From assembly GCA_015256945.1 (NCBI GenBank), contig JABZLB010000030.1:1-37354 (forward strand): a stretch of DNA of 37,354 bases, in the 5' to 3' direction. Shown in pieces: positions 1-8,046 of the stretch; the first letter of the stretch is position 1, and each line of letters begins with the position of its first letter. The stretch is from Prevotellaceae bacterium. GTDB lineage: Bacteria > Bacteroidota > Bacteroidia > Bacteroidales > Bacteroidaceae. The notes below the pieces were generated by a model. That model saw nothing but the letters and a program-made list of their open reading frames with translations, made no database searches and was not told where the DNA came from. Made by a program: the position numbers and the translations under genes.

Positions 1-44
1 TTAGTTTACATCAATTTCGATATTTCTTCATTTTCATTGATTAG

Positions 45-143
45 TTACGATGTAATTGTCAGACGTTTACATCGTAATCGTCAAACCTTTACGATGTAAT
101 CGTTGCACCTTTACGATGTAAACGCAACACAATAGTGCCGTAA
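45..143. repeat. 22-bp-period array of 11-bp palindromes (TTACGATGTAA type), array A
   Basis: The 11-mer TTACGATGTAA or its reverse complement TTACATCGTAA starts at 45, 67, 89 and 111, exactly 22 bp apart. A degenerate fifth unit (TAGTGCCGTAA) starts at 133, still in register, and TTACGCCGAAA lies at 176. The 11-nt spacers are not conserved. Units 45 and 67 are in opposite orientation and could pair as an 11-bp hairpin. The rest of 1-390 holds no convincing gene. The same 11-mer family forms a larger array at 32146-32431 and a solitary unit at 30210-30220. Confidence 0.85.
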
Positions 144-391
144 AGCCAAAAACTCATGAAAGAAAGGCATGTGAATTACGCCGAAAACCTCTACACCCTA
201 CTTCTATTTCAAGTTTTTTTTAGTCTTAAAATTTTCAGAAATATCTTTACATAACTTGCACCTGTAAAGAACCGGATGTATAGAAGAAGCAAAGAATTAC
301 CTGCTATCGGTATAATAAGGAAGAACCAAAAACCAAATAAAACAGAAGAAAAGGAAGTAGCATGTCAGCAGTTCAACATGGATATAAAAAA

Positions 392-415
392 AATCTCGCT
401 ATGTAAAGCGAGATT
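392..415 (-). terminator. Rho-independent terminator of the tRNA-Ser/tRNA-Glu transcript
   Basis: The 9-bp stem AATCTCGCT/AGCGAGATT has a 6-nt loop. On the minus strand it is followed directly by eight T residues. It lies 4 nt beyond the 3' end of tRNA-Glu, as expected for a tRNA operon terminator. Confidence 0.85.
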
Positions 416-419
416 AAAG

Positions 420-491
420 TAGTCGGTAGGGGAATCGAACCCCTATGCCAAGATTGAGAATCTTGTATCCTAACCATTAGATGAACCGACC
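420..491 (-). tRNA. tRNA-Glu (anticodon CUC)
   Basis: The minus strand folds as a 72-nt cloverleaf. The acceptor strands are GGTCGGT and ACCGACT with discriminator A. The anticodon stem CAAGA/TCTTG encloses the loop TTCTCAA, giving anticodon CTC. The T arm is AGGGG-TTCGATT-CCCCT. The terminal G1:U72 pair is how I read the acceptor. CCA is not encoded. It is transcribed after tRNA-Ser, 41 nt away. Confidence 0.93.
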
Positions 492-532
492 GTTTTGCGA
501 AACGTCTATTCTGATTTTACGGCTTCGTTACG

Positions 533-620
533 CGGAAGCTGGGGGATTCGAACCCCCGGTACGCGAAAAGCGCACGGCAGTTTAGCAAACTGCTGGTTTC
601 AGCCACTCACCCAAACTTCC
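533..620 (-). tRNA. tRNA-Ser (anticodon GCU)
   Basis: This is an 88-nt class II tRNA on the minus strand with acceptor strands GGAAGTT and AGCTTCC and discriminator G. The anticodon stem GCAGT/ACTGC holds the loop TTGCTAA, so the anticodon is GCT (Ser AGC/AGU codons). A long variable arm with a stem around TGCGC/GCG(T)A is typical of tRNA-Ser. The T arm is GGGGG-TTCGAAT-CCCCC. CCA is not encoded. Confidence 0.94.
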
Positions 621-667
621 CTTACGTTGGTATCGTAAACCTCCAGCATCCTTTTTGAATGCGGATG

Positions 668-699
668 CAAAGATATATAGATTATTTTGTTTTGCCAAA
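668..699 (-). promoter_or_regulatory. Bacteroidetes promoter for the tRNA-Ser/tRNA-Glu operon
   Basis: On the minus strand a -33 TTTG (696-699) is separated by exactly 20 nt from the -7 TATCTTTG (668-675). This fits the Bacteroidetes sigma-ABfr consensus. Transcription would start near 661, about 40 nt before tRNA-Ser. Confidence 0.8.
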
Positions 700-911
700 C
701 TTTTATATAGGTTTTTTACACCTTTGCGGCGTTTTTATGGCGAAGGATGGGGACAAAATGGGAAATGAAGACAAAAAGAGAGAAGGAGAAAACAGGGATG
801 ACAGACGGGAATAAAGAACAGAAAAGGCGAGTTAACAAAGCCGGAAAAGAATGGCAAAAAGCTTATGACATGACGCAATCCCGACCGTACAGGCAACAGT
901 CCCATAAAATA

Positions 912-941
912 ACAGGGCTGCCTTTTTAACGGCAACCCTGT
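912..941 (-). terminator. Probable terminator downstream of the MaoC-like gene
   Basis: An 11-bp inverted repeat (912-922 with 931-941) has an 8-nt loop. On the minus strand its single non-Watson-Crick position becomes a G-T type pair, and it is followed by TTATTTTAT. It lies about 110 nt beyond the stop of the minus-strand gene at 1054. Apart from this hairpin I see no gene in 700-1053. The short reading frames there lack a start context and any recognisable sequence. Confidence 0.5.
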
Positions 942-1053
942 CTTCTTGCATGATGAAACATACAAATATCCTAAATAAAAAATATTGCTGATTGAAGCAG
1001 AATGAACTTGGAATCAGGATTACAGGCAAGTCCAAACGCAGCTCTTCGCCCTT

Positions 1054-1518
1054 CTATTCAAAATAATACAGGAACTGTGCCTCGCCTTTCAGAGCAGGTT
1101 TACGCTGGCCTTCAATCTCAATGGTAAAGTCGATATAGGCCTTGCATATACCGCGAAGGCTCTCAATTTTAGCCAAATTGGCAACCAGTCGTATACGGTT
1201 TCCCGAGAGAACAGGCTGTCCGAAGCGCATCTTATCCATGCCATAGTTGACCATCATCTTCAAATTGTTCACACTAATAATCTCATTCCACATGTAGGGC
1301 AGCAGAGAAAGGGTAAGGTATCCGTGCGCAATCGTACTTTTATAAGGGCTTTCTGCCTTGGCACGTTCAACGTCAACATGAATCCATTGGTGGTCAAGGG
1401 TCGCATCAGCAAAGGCATTTATACGCGATTGATCAACAGTAAGCCACTCTGAAATACCGAGTTGTTTACCCTCATAAGAGGCAAATTCTTCATAAGAATT
1501 GATGATAGTCTTTTCCAT
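1054..1518 (-). CDS. MaoC/NodN-like (R)-enoyl-CoA hydratase family protein
   Basis: A 154-residue single hotdog-domain protein. The hydratase signature is at residues 38-60 (FADATLDHQWIHVD, then an Ala/Glu-rich stretch). D42 and H47 match the catalytic Asp/His pair of PhaJ/MaoC hydratases, which hydrate trans-2-enoyl-CoA. The following HGYLTLSLLP segment is typical of the family, and the closest flavour is NodN-like 'MaoC family dehydratase'. The physiological acyl-CoA substrate cannot be told from sequence. It is transcribed divergently from the HAD gene. A TAATTTTG -7 box lies at 1551-1558, giving a leader of about 25 nt and supporting the ATG at 1518. It appears monocistronic. Confidence 0.88.
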   Translation of the reverse strand: MEKTIINSYEEFASYEGKQLGISEWLTVDQSRINAFADATLDHQWIHVDVERAKAESPYKSTIAHGYLTLSLLPYMWNEIISVNNLKMMVNYGMDKMRFGQPVLSGNRIRLVANLAKIESLRGICKAYIDFTIEIEGQRKPALKGEAQFLYYFE

Positions 1519-1548
1519 TTTCGTCTATTTTTTTTGATGAACTTAGGC

Positions 1549-1601
1549 TGCAAAATTACGCAAATACTTGCACATAAAGAAAGGAAATGTGTAATTTTGC
1601 A
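1549..1601. promoter_or_regulatory. Divergent promoter pair arranged as an inverted repeat
   Basis: TGCAAAATTAC (1549-1559) and GTAATTTTGCA (1591-1601) are perfect 11-bp inverted copies 31 nt apart. Each contains the -7 word TAATTTTG for one direction: minus for the MaoC-like gene, plus for the HAD gene. For the plus promoter a TTG near 1568-1570 lies about 21 nt upstream. Confidence 0.7.
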
Positions 1602-1607
1602 TCATAT

Positions 1608-2222
1608 ATGAAGCATATTATCTTCGATTTGGGCAATGTATTGGTACGGCTCGACGCCGAAGCGTGCCGGAGGGCATTTCAGAAAGCCGGCATGGGAACG
1701 CTTGTCGAACGCAGCAATAACGAAACCCGCACAATACTTAACCAGTTGGGATTAGGGCTTATCACGGCAGAAGAGTTCTGCCAGAAGGCGCGCGACCTTT
1801 CGGGTTCGCAGGCTTCCGACGAGGCCATTTACCGCGCTGCAAATGCCATGCTTGTTGAAATTCCCGACCGAAAGAAGCGCCGGCTGCTCGAGCTGAGGGC
1901 AAAGGGGTGCCACGTTTACTTGCTTAGCAATACCAACTCCATACACTGGGACTACTGTTCAAAACAGCTATTTCCCTACAAGGGCTACACGGTGGCCGAC
2001 TATTTTGACCGTATTTTCCTCTCGCAGGAGCTGCATTTACAAAAGCCTGACCCTGCCATTTTTCATGAAGCATTACACCAGGCAGGCATCCAGCCCGAAG
2101 AAACACTTTTCATTGACGACCTTGCCGAAAACTGTGAGGCCGCAAAAAGTGCAGGCATCACGGCTTTTCAAAATAAAAATTTTGATGACTGGGAGCAGGC
2201 TGTCAATAAGTATCTGTTATAG
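1608..2222 (+). CDS. HAD-superfamily phosphatase (YihX-like)
   Basis: A 204-residue haloacid dehalogenase-like hydrolase. Motif I is FDLGNVL with nucleophile D7. The residue at D+2 is Gly, as I recall for the YihX subfamily. Motif II is LLSNTN, motif III is the Lys of QKPDPAIF, and motif IV is the acidic pair in FIDDLAEN. YihX-type enzymes dephosphorylate small sugar phosphates such as glucose-1-phosphate; the substrate here is inferred only. I chose ATG 1608 over an in-frame ATG at 1587, because the latter lies upstream of the -7 box (1592-1599) and would not be transcribed. The leader is therefore nearly absent. Confidence 0.88.
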   Translation: MKHIIFDLGNVLVRLDAEACRRAFQKAGMGTLVERSNNETRTILNQLGLGLITAEEFCQKARDLSGSQASDEAIYRAANAMLVEIPDRKKRRLLELRAKGCHVYLLSNTNSIHWDYCSKQLFPYKGYTVADYFDRIFLSQELHLQKPDPAIFHEALHQAGIQPEETLFIDDLAENCEAAKSAGITAFQNKNFDDWEQAVNKYLL

Positions 2223-2445
2223 GAAAAAACGTTACGGGCAGGTTTACACCTTATTATAATAGTAACTTTGCACGATGGCGAAGCATACGGTTCGCCGTAC
2301 CTGTTAGCTAACCCTGTTACAACCATACCGCTTCTACCCCATTGCCAAGGGATTTCTGCCACATTAAAAAACACTAATATTGGGCCGTTCTATCGCCCAT
2401 GGCATATATTTTTTGTAATTTCGCCTGCGTTTTCACACCATAACC

Positions 2446-3714
2446 ATGATTGAAATGAACACCTGTCGGGGCGTCAAGACGCTACATTTTTTTTGTAAAA
2501 CTGTTTTTATTCTCACCGCTTTTGCAGTGCTTGCAGCCTGCGGAGGAGGAAAGAAAACAACAGACAAAACTTCACAAGCCGCTGAAAAGTCGCTGCCTGT
2601 TGATGCAGCTTTGAAACAGCGTTTGGTAGATTTTGCCTCAGCACGACGACCCAAAGGCAACTTCGGTGTGTATGTTTACGACCTCACTGCCAACAAACTG
2701 GTGTTTGCCGATCATGAGAATCTTTCACAGCCTGTTGCTTCAAATACCAAGCTTCTTTCAGGAGTGGCAGCCCTTCACAGGCTCGGCACCCGGTACAAAT
2801 ATGCAACATCACTTTATACACGCGGCACCATCAGCAACGGTTTATTGCATGGTGACGTTATATTCAAGGCAGGTCTGGACCCTCTTTTACAGCCCGAGGG
2901 GCTGAATATGTTTGCCAAAGCCCTGCGCCACAAAGGTATAACACGCTTTGACGGCCGTTTAATTTTTGACCTTGTATTGCGTGAAAAGGTAAAGGCTGAG
3001 GCACACTGGTACCCCTGGGACTTGGCTTTTTCACACTATGGACTGTTGTTTAAGGGCGAGGATAAAGTGAAACAGGCCCTCAGGCAGGCTTTTAAGGCAC
3101 AGGGAATAACTGTGGCCGACAGCCAGATGGTGAGCGCAACAACTCCTCGTGGCGCCCACTGCATCTTCCGTTTCTACCGCTCTGTCGACCGTGTTACACA
3201 ACTCATGTGGAAGAACAGTAGCAACACGCAGGCTACATCGCTGCTTTATACCCTTGGCCATACGGTTGAACCATCCAACGCTAACCTTGCAGCTGCTGGT
3301 GTAAACTATCTGAATCAGTTCTTGCGCATTGACTTAGGGCAGCGCGATACTTCCCTTGTTATTCACGACGGATGCGGACTTTGTACCCAGAACAGGCTGT
3401 CGCCTGAGGCCCTCGGTGCTGTACTTATTTACGGTTATCAGCATAAAGATATTTACAAACAGCTGATGCAGAACCTCAGTATTTCAGGTGTTGACGGCAC
3501 CTTGCGCCATTTAGTGAGCGACCCGCGCATGCGAGGCCGCATACATGGCAAAACAGGGACACTGTCACATCCCTATGGAATCAGTTCGCTTGCAGGCTAT
3601 TGTCGTGGCAACGACGGTCATGAGCTTGCCTTTGTATTGCTGAACAGCGACATGTCGGTGCTTGATGCACACGTCCTTCAGCGCAATCTTTGCAAGGCTT
3701 TAACCAACAATTAA
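2446..3714 (+). CDS. dacB: D-alanyl-D-alanine carboxypeptidase/endopeptidase, PBP4 type (peptidase S13)
   Basis: A 422-residue penicillin-binding protein that trims or cuts peptidoglycan peptides. The N-terminus is a lipoprotein signal with lipobox LAAC (C32), so it is probably membrane-anchored in the periplasm. The three active-site motifs are present: SxxK (S99-N-T-K102), SxN (S258-S-N260) and KTG (369-371). The segment DGCGLCTQNRLSPEAL corresponds to the family DGSGLS region with Cys replacing both Ser. It is somewhat shorter than the enterobacterial enzyme. ATG 2455 is an alternative start. The preceding 223 nt contain a possible -7 box (TAACTTTG, 2263-2270), a TACGG-TTCG-CCGTA mini-hairpin (2287-2300) and a weaker TAATTTCG (2416-2423); neither promoter has a good -33. 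Confidence 0.92.
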   Translation: MIEMNTCRGVKTLHFFCKTVFILTAFAVLAACGGGKKTTDKTSQAAEKSLPVDAALKQRLVDFASARRPKGNFGVYVYDLTANKLVFADHENLSQPVASNTKLLSGVAALHRLGTRYKYATSLYTRGTISNGLLHGDVIFKAGLDPLLQPEGLNMFAKALRHKGITRFDGRLIFDLVLREKVKAEAHWYPWDLAFSHYGLLFKGEDKVKQALRQAFKAQGITVADSQMVSATTPRGAHCIFRFYRSVDRVTQLMWKNSSNTQATSLLYTLGHTVEPSNANLAAAGVNYLNQFLRIDLGQRDTSLVIHDGCGLCTQNRLSPEALGAVLIYGYQHKDIYKQLMQNLSISGVDGTLRHLVSDPRMRGRIHGKTGTLSHPYGISSLAGYCRGNDGHELAFVLLNSDMSVLDAHVLQRNLCKALTNN

Positions 3715-3845
3715 CCCTTCTTCACGTTACCTTAATATAAGGTATCCGTAATCTGTTATCATACATATAAAGCCCTCCGGCAGGCCGTATTGTGCAAAAA
3801 GCAGGTTCTTTATGTACCAAAAGGGCAAAATTTATGTAGTTTTTA

Positions 3846-3876
3846 TTGTGCGGTTATTAATTTTTCTTTATTTTTG
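3846..3876 (+). promoter_or_regulatory. Promoter of the nucleotide-sugar dehydratase gene
   Basis: TTG at 3846-3848, a 20-nt spacer, and TATTTTTG at 3869-3876. Transcription would start near 3883, leaving a leader of about 110 nt before the ATG at 3994. The upstream interval 3715-3845 has the palindrome TACCTTA-ATA-TAAGGTA (3729-3745) just after dacB, without a T-run. Confidence 0.7.
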
Positions 3877-3993
3877 CGAAAAGTAATTATCTATTGATAC
3901 TGTCCCGGTGACAGATCTTCCATAGGCTTTTATCAAAACTGTATTTATTGTTTCTTCAACTCACAATATTTATCTTTTAGTATAAAATTAGAG

Positions 3994-5895
3994 ATGGGAC
4001 GCGTTCTTGACAAACTATTAAACTGGTATTTCAGTAAAAATTCTCTGCCCTATTGGTGCGTATTGCTCGCTGATAGCGCTATTTGTTATCTGTCAGGTAT
4101 AATTGTTTTCTGGTTCTATTACCGTGGTGCGGTAACGCTTGGTAATATTGCTTTGCTCTCGAAAACGATTGCCATTTACATGGTTTTCAACCTTATCGGA
4201 TTCCGTGTATTTCGCACTTATAGCGGTATTCTGCGCTATTCGTCGTTCGTTGACCTGCAACGCGTGGCCCTTGCACAGCTTCTCAGCTGTGGCATTGCAG
4301 AAATAGTGCATTACGTTATCTTTCATGCGCCCCTGAATTTTGTACGTCTTCAAGGCCGGCAAATCCTGCTGATGTATCTCCTTGCCACCGTTCTCATGTG
4401 GACAATGCGCTTAATAGTGAAGGCGCTTTTTGATGTTTCGCTCAACTCCATGAACCGTAAGGGTGCACTGATATACGGTATTCAGGAAGGCGGCGTTGCC
4501 ATAGCCAAGAACATGCGCGCCGATAACTCATGGAAATATACCTTCGAGGGCTTTATTTCACCAGAACCATCGGCCAGCAGTCATACCCTGATGGGTAAGC
4601 ATGTATATGCTCCTGACAAGAACATTACAGAAATTATAGCCGAGAAAGGCATCAAAGCCGTTATTGTTTCACCTTTGCAACGTGAGAAATTCCGCAAAGA
4701 TACCGAGCTGCAGGAGCTGCTTATCGACAACGAAGTACATATCCTGATGATGCCCGATCTGCAAGAATGGAAGGTAGACAGCAACATTACGGTAAACAAC
4801 TTTAAGGAGATTAATATCGAAGATCTGCTGCCACGCAGCGAGATTAAGGTCGATATGGATGCCATAGGAAAGATGTTAAGCGGCAGCACTGTATTGATAA
4901 CAGGGTCGGCTGGCAGCATTGGTTCGGAGATGGTACGACAGATTGCCGTGTTCAAACCGCGTGAAATGATTCTTATTGATTCAGCAGAGACGCCGCAACA
5001 TAACATTCGTTTAATGATGCGTGAGCGCTTTCCCGATGTCAAAAGTCACGTTATCGTGGTCAGTATTGTGCAGAAAGAGCGAATGGAACATATTTTCAGC
5101 ACCTACCGTCCCAATTATGTTTTCCACGCTGCAGCCTATAAACACGTGCCCATGATGGAAGACAACCCCAGCGAAGCCATCTATAACAACGTGCTCGGTA
5201 CCAAGATTATAGCCGACCTAAGTGTGAAATATGGCGTGAAACGCTTTGTTATGATTTCTACCGATAAGGCTGTAAATCCCACCAATGTGATGGGATGTTC
5301 AAAGCGTTTGTGCGAAATTTATTGCCAGTCGCTCAACAGTCATCAGGAAACCACACAGTTTATTACCACACGTTTCGGTAACGTTCTGGGAAGTAATGGT
5401 TCAGTAATTCCTATCTTTGAGAAACAAATTAAGCGCGGTGGCCCTGTAACCGTTACCGATCCCAATATTATTCGCTACTTCATGCTGATACCAGAAGCCT
5501 GCCGTTTGGTGCTTGAGGCGGGAACTCATGGCGAAGGAGGCCGTATCATGGTGTTTGATATGGGCAAGCCTGTCAAAATAGCCTCTCTGGCACGACGTAT
5601 GATTAAGCTCAGCGGTGCGAAAGGAGTAGAGATTAAATACACGGGATTGAGACAAGGAGAAAAGCTGTATGAAGAGCTGTTATCAGACAAAGAGAGCACC
5701 CTTCCCAGCGCAAACGAGAAGATTCGTATTGCAAAAGTCGACCCGAAAGACTATGAAACGGTGCTCCGTCAAATTGAGGAGCTGTTCAAAATAGCCCAGA
5801 CTTTTGACAACATGGCTATTGTTCGTAAAATGAAAGAGATTGTTCCCGAATATACACCCAACAATACACGCTGGGACATTCTGAACGAAAAGTAA
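3994..5895 (+). CDS. Membrane-bound UDP-GlcNAc 4,6-dehydratase family protein (WbpM/PglF/CapD type)
   Basis: A 633-residue polysaccharide-biosynthesis protein. The N-terminal part (about 18-145) has four hydrophobic segments, followed by a CoA-binding-like Rossmann region (about 155-260) and a C-terminal short-chain dehydratase domain. The NAD-binding glycine motif TGSAGSIGSE is at 303-312. ISTDK (421-425) and M433-x3-K437 form the active site. Met in place of the usual YxxxK tyrosine is characteristic of the long WbpM/PglF class. These enzymes make UDP-4-keto-6-deoxy-GlcNAc, the precursor of deoxyamino sugars for O-antigen, capsule or protein glycans. No glycosyltransferases are adjacent, so the product's destination is unknown. 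It has its own promoter and a strong terminator. Confidence 0.93.
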   Translation: MGRVLDKLLNWYFSKNSLPYWCVLLADSAICYLSGIIVFWFYYRGAVTLGNIALLSKTIAIYMVFNLIGFRVFRTYSGILRYSSFVDLQRVALAQLLSCGIAEIVHYVIFHAPLNFVRLQGRQILLMYLLATVLMWTMRLIVKALFDVSLNSMNRKGALIYGIQEGGVAIAKNMRADNSWKYTFEGFISPEPSASSHTLMGKHVYAPDKNITEIIAEKGIKAVIVSPLQREKFRKDTELQELLIDNEVHILMMPDLQEWKVDSNITVNNFKEINIEDLLPRSEIKVDMDAIGKMLSGSTVLITGSAGSIGSEMVRQIAVFKPREMILIDSAETPQHNIRLMMRERFPDVKSHVIVVSIVQKERMEHIFSTYRPNYVFHAAAYKHVPMMEDNPSEAIYNNVLGTKIIADLSVKYGVKRFVMISTDKAVNPTNVMGCSKRLCEIYCQSLNSHQETTQFITTRFGNVLGSNGSVIPIFEKQIKRGGPVTVTDPNIIRYFMLIPEACRLVLEAGTHGEGGRIMVFDMGKPVKIASLARRMIKLSGAKGVEIKYTGLRQGEKLYEELLSDKESTLPSANEKIRIAKVDPKDYETVLRQIEELFKIAQTFDNMAIVRKMKEIVPEYTPNNTRWDILNEK

Positions 5896-5937
5896 ATCCA
5901 AAACAAAACTTTCGTGCACACAGCACGACACAAACAA

Positions 5938-5971
5938 AAAGAGGTTACTGCACAAAGGCAGTAACCTCTTT
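5938..5971. terminator. Bidirectional terminator between convergent genes
   Basis: A perfect 14-bp stem (5938-5951 with 5958-5971) has a 6-nt loop. A-rich sequence lies on the left and T-rich on the right, so it can end both the plus-strand dehydratase gene and the minus-strand DXS-like gene. Confidence 0.88.
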
Positions 5972-6068
5972 CTTATTTCGGTTTATGTAAACGGTATCAA
6001 AACAGCTCCGACAGGCTGTCTATGGTCTGAAATATAGAGGCAGCCATACCGCTTTATCACAAAAATAC

Positions 6069-7832
6069 TTACTGAATGATATTTAAAATATCGGCCGTAA
6101 TCTGCTCATCGGTAAGGTGATTCTCACGTAACAGCTCGTTCACATCATAGCGGTCATACAGCTGTTTCTTCACACCGAAGCACATTACACGCATATTTGT
6201 AGTGCCGTAAAAGCGCGCAATGCGCTCACCAAAGCCCCCATCAAGGCAGCCATCTTCAAGTGTTGCTACCAACGTATGGTCGTCAAGCAGGGCCATCAAC
6301 ATCTGTTCGTCAACACCTGTAAGATAACGTGGGTTAATCAGTGTGGCGTCAACGCCCTCTTTTGCAAGGCATTCAACAACAGCCTCACCTTTCTGATAAA
6401 AGTCGCCTACGGCAATAACAGCAACCTTACTGCCTTTATGGGCCATGTGAAAACGGTTCAGTTCGCTGTAATCGGTATCGTAAACCTCGTTGCTGTGTAC
6501 CACACCCATGGCCGGAACACGTATGGCAACGCTGTACTTGGTTTGATCAATGCCCCAGTTTTCCATTGCAACAAACTCTTCCCAAGTGGTTGGAGCCAGA
6601 TAAACAAGGTTGGGAATGTGGCTTAACATGGGTATATCGAAGAAGCAAATATGTGTAAAATCGTTCATGCCATAAACGCTCGCCCCCAGCACATTAATCA
6701 CAGCGGCATTGCCATTCACGGCTAAATCCTGACAAAGCTGGTCGTATGTACGTTGTATAAACGTTGCAGGCGTACCCCAAACAGGATGTGCTCCGCCCTT
6801 CGCTGCACCGGAAATAAGTGCAACTGCCTCTTCTTCGGCAATGCCTACATCCACATAATGCTTGCCCAAAAGCTCACGACGTTCCTTGTTTAACCCGCTC
6901 ATGGCAGGCACAGCACTTTGTACAACCAGCAGCTTTTCATCGTTCTGGCTCTTCTCTACAAGGTATTTGCCCAGCATATCGTATATGCTTTCATGCGCAG
7001 GATTGGGCTGTTTGAGCAGTTTTCCCGTTGTAAGGTCGAAAGGCATATTGTAGTGCCACGCTTCCTTATTTTCGGTAGCGGGCTTGTATCCGTGGCCTTT
7101 CTCAGTGTGAATATGCACTACAATAGGATGGTCAATATCCTTCACCTTCTGAAAAGCCTCAACAAGGACACCTGCATCGTTGCCTTGTTCCACATACATA
7201 TAATCGAATCCGAGTGCACGAAACAGGTTGTTTTTGCTCTTTCCGCCAGTGGCACGCAGCTCTGAAATCGACTGATACATGCCCCCATGGTTCTCTGCTA
7301 TCGACATCTCGTTGTCGTTAAATACAACCACAAAGCCTGTACCGGCTTCGGCTACTGTGTTTAATCCTTCAAAAGCTTCGCCGCCAGACAATGACCCGTC
7401 GCCAATAATGGCAACTATATTATAGTGTTCACCCAGAAGATCACGGGCGTGCTGAAGCCCGGACGCCAATGCTACTGATGTCGACGTATGGCCAATTTCG
7501 AAGTTGTCATACTCTGCATTTTCACGTGGAGAACTATATCCTGAAATAGCGTCCATGCCGTCAGCATCAAGGAATCCGCTCTTACGGCCGGTAAGTATCT
7601 TATGTGGATAGCATTGATGAGAAACGTCAAAGACGAACTTATCCTGTGGAGCGTCGAACACATAATGCAGTGCAACGGTTGCCTCCGTAAAGCCAAGGTT
7701 GGGACCTACGTGCCCTCCGTGATGACTTACCCGATTTAAAACTCCGGCGCGCACTTCGTCGGCCAGCACCTTTAATTGTTCAATGGTTAGTCCTTTTAAG
7801 TCTTTCGGACTATTGATGTTTTCGATATACAT
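6069..7832 (-). CDS. 1-deoxy-D-xylulose-5-phosphate synthase-like thiamine-diphosphate enzyme (dxs-like)
   Basis: A 587-residue transketolase-fold protein. The N-terminal domain keeps the DXS landmarks GGHVGPNLG, DVSHQCYPHKILTGR, GDGSLSGGEAFE (Mg/ThDP-binding GDG) and NDNEMSIAEN. The central pyrimidine domain has DVGIAEEEA with the catalytic Glu, and FIQRTYDQ. Canonical DXS condenses pyruvate and glyceraldehyde-3-phosphate for isoprenoid and thiamine synthesis. This protein is shorter than typical DXS (about 620-640 residues). It lacks the usual DRAG.VG.DG.THQG and RYPRG signatures, so substrate binding may differ and it may be a paralogue. ATG 7832 is chosen over 7877 because a -7 box with about 54 nt leader precedes it. 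Confidence 0.8.
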   Translation of the reverse strand: MYIENINSPKDLKGLTIEQLKVLADEVRAGVLNRVSHHGGHVGPNLGFTEATVALHYVFDAPQDKFVFDVSHQCYPHKILTGRKSGFLDADGMDAISGYSSPRENAEYDNFEIGHTSTSVALASGLQHARDLLGEHYNIVAIIGDGSLSGGEAFEGLNTVAEAGTGFVVVFNDNEMSIAENHGGMYQSISELRATGGKSKNNLFRALGFDYMYVEQGNDAGVLVEAFQKVKDIDHPIVVHIHTEKGHGYKPATENKEAWHYNMPFDLTTGKLLKQPNPAHESIYDMLGKYLVEKSQNDEKLLVVQSAVPAMSGLNKERRELLGKHYVDVGIAEEEAVALISGAAKGGAHPVWGTPATFIQRTYDQLCQDLAVNGNAAVINVLGASVYGMNDFTHICFFDIPMLSHIPNLVYLAPTTWEEFVAMENWGIDQTKYSVAIRVPAMGVVHSNEVYDTDYSELNRFHMAHKGSKVAVIAVGDFYQKGEAVVECLAKEGVDATLINPRYLTGVDEQMLMALLDDHTLVATLEDGCLDGGFGERIARFYGTTNMRVMCFGVKKQLYDRYDVNELLRENHLTDEQITADILNIIQ

Positions 7833-7893
7833 AAAACTTAACACCTGAATATATAAAAACCAATACCTGAATTGCAATATAATTACAATATGG

Positions 7894-7901
7894 CAAATGT
7901 A
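7894..7901 (-). promoter_or_regulatory. -7 element for the dxs-like gene
   Basis: TACATTTG on the minus strand, with a TTG about 17 nt further upstream (a slightly short spacer). The predicted start of transcription is near 7887. Confidence 0.55.
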
Positions 7902-7991
7902 CCTGTTTTATATTATATCAACTACTATATGCAAGCCAAAAAATGTTATTCTGGCCTTTATCCCCAACCTGATAAGGCTATGACACAAAAA

Positions 7992-8021
7992 ATCCCACAA
8001 CCGGAACACCGGCTGCGGGAT
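7992..8021 (-). terminator. Terminator of the NlpC/P60 gene
   Basis: A 13-bp stem (7992-8004 with 8009-8021) has a 4-nt loop. Two positions are G-U only when read on the minus strand. It is followed on that strand by a T-run (7986-7991) and begins about 25 nt after the stop at 8047. Confidence 0.85.
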
Positions 8022-8046
8022 ACAAAGAGTCAGTAATTATATAAAT

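Noticed and set aside
45..143. CRISPR array interpretation of the 22-bp repeats (also 32146-32433)
   Set aside because: The conserved part is only 11-15 bp and palindromic, spacers are 7-11 nt, and no cas genes are present.
735..1035. Overlapping short reading frames on both strands between tRNA-Ser and the MaoC-like gene
   Set aside because: They overlap a terminator-like hairpin, have no promoter at a sensible distance and no recognisable sequence; composition looks noncoding.
1587..1607. Upstream ATG for the HAD phosphatase
   Set aside because: It precedes or overlaps the -7 element at 1592-1599, so it would not be in the transcript; the FDLGNVL motif is at the usual distance from ATG 1608.
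2268..2453. A 61-codon frame between the HAD gene and dacB
   Set aside because: It begins with TTG inside a -7 box-like word and runs through promoter sequence into dacB; no domain or conserved pattern.
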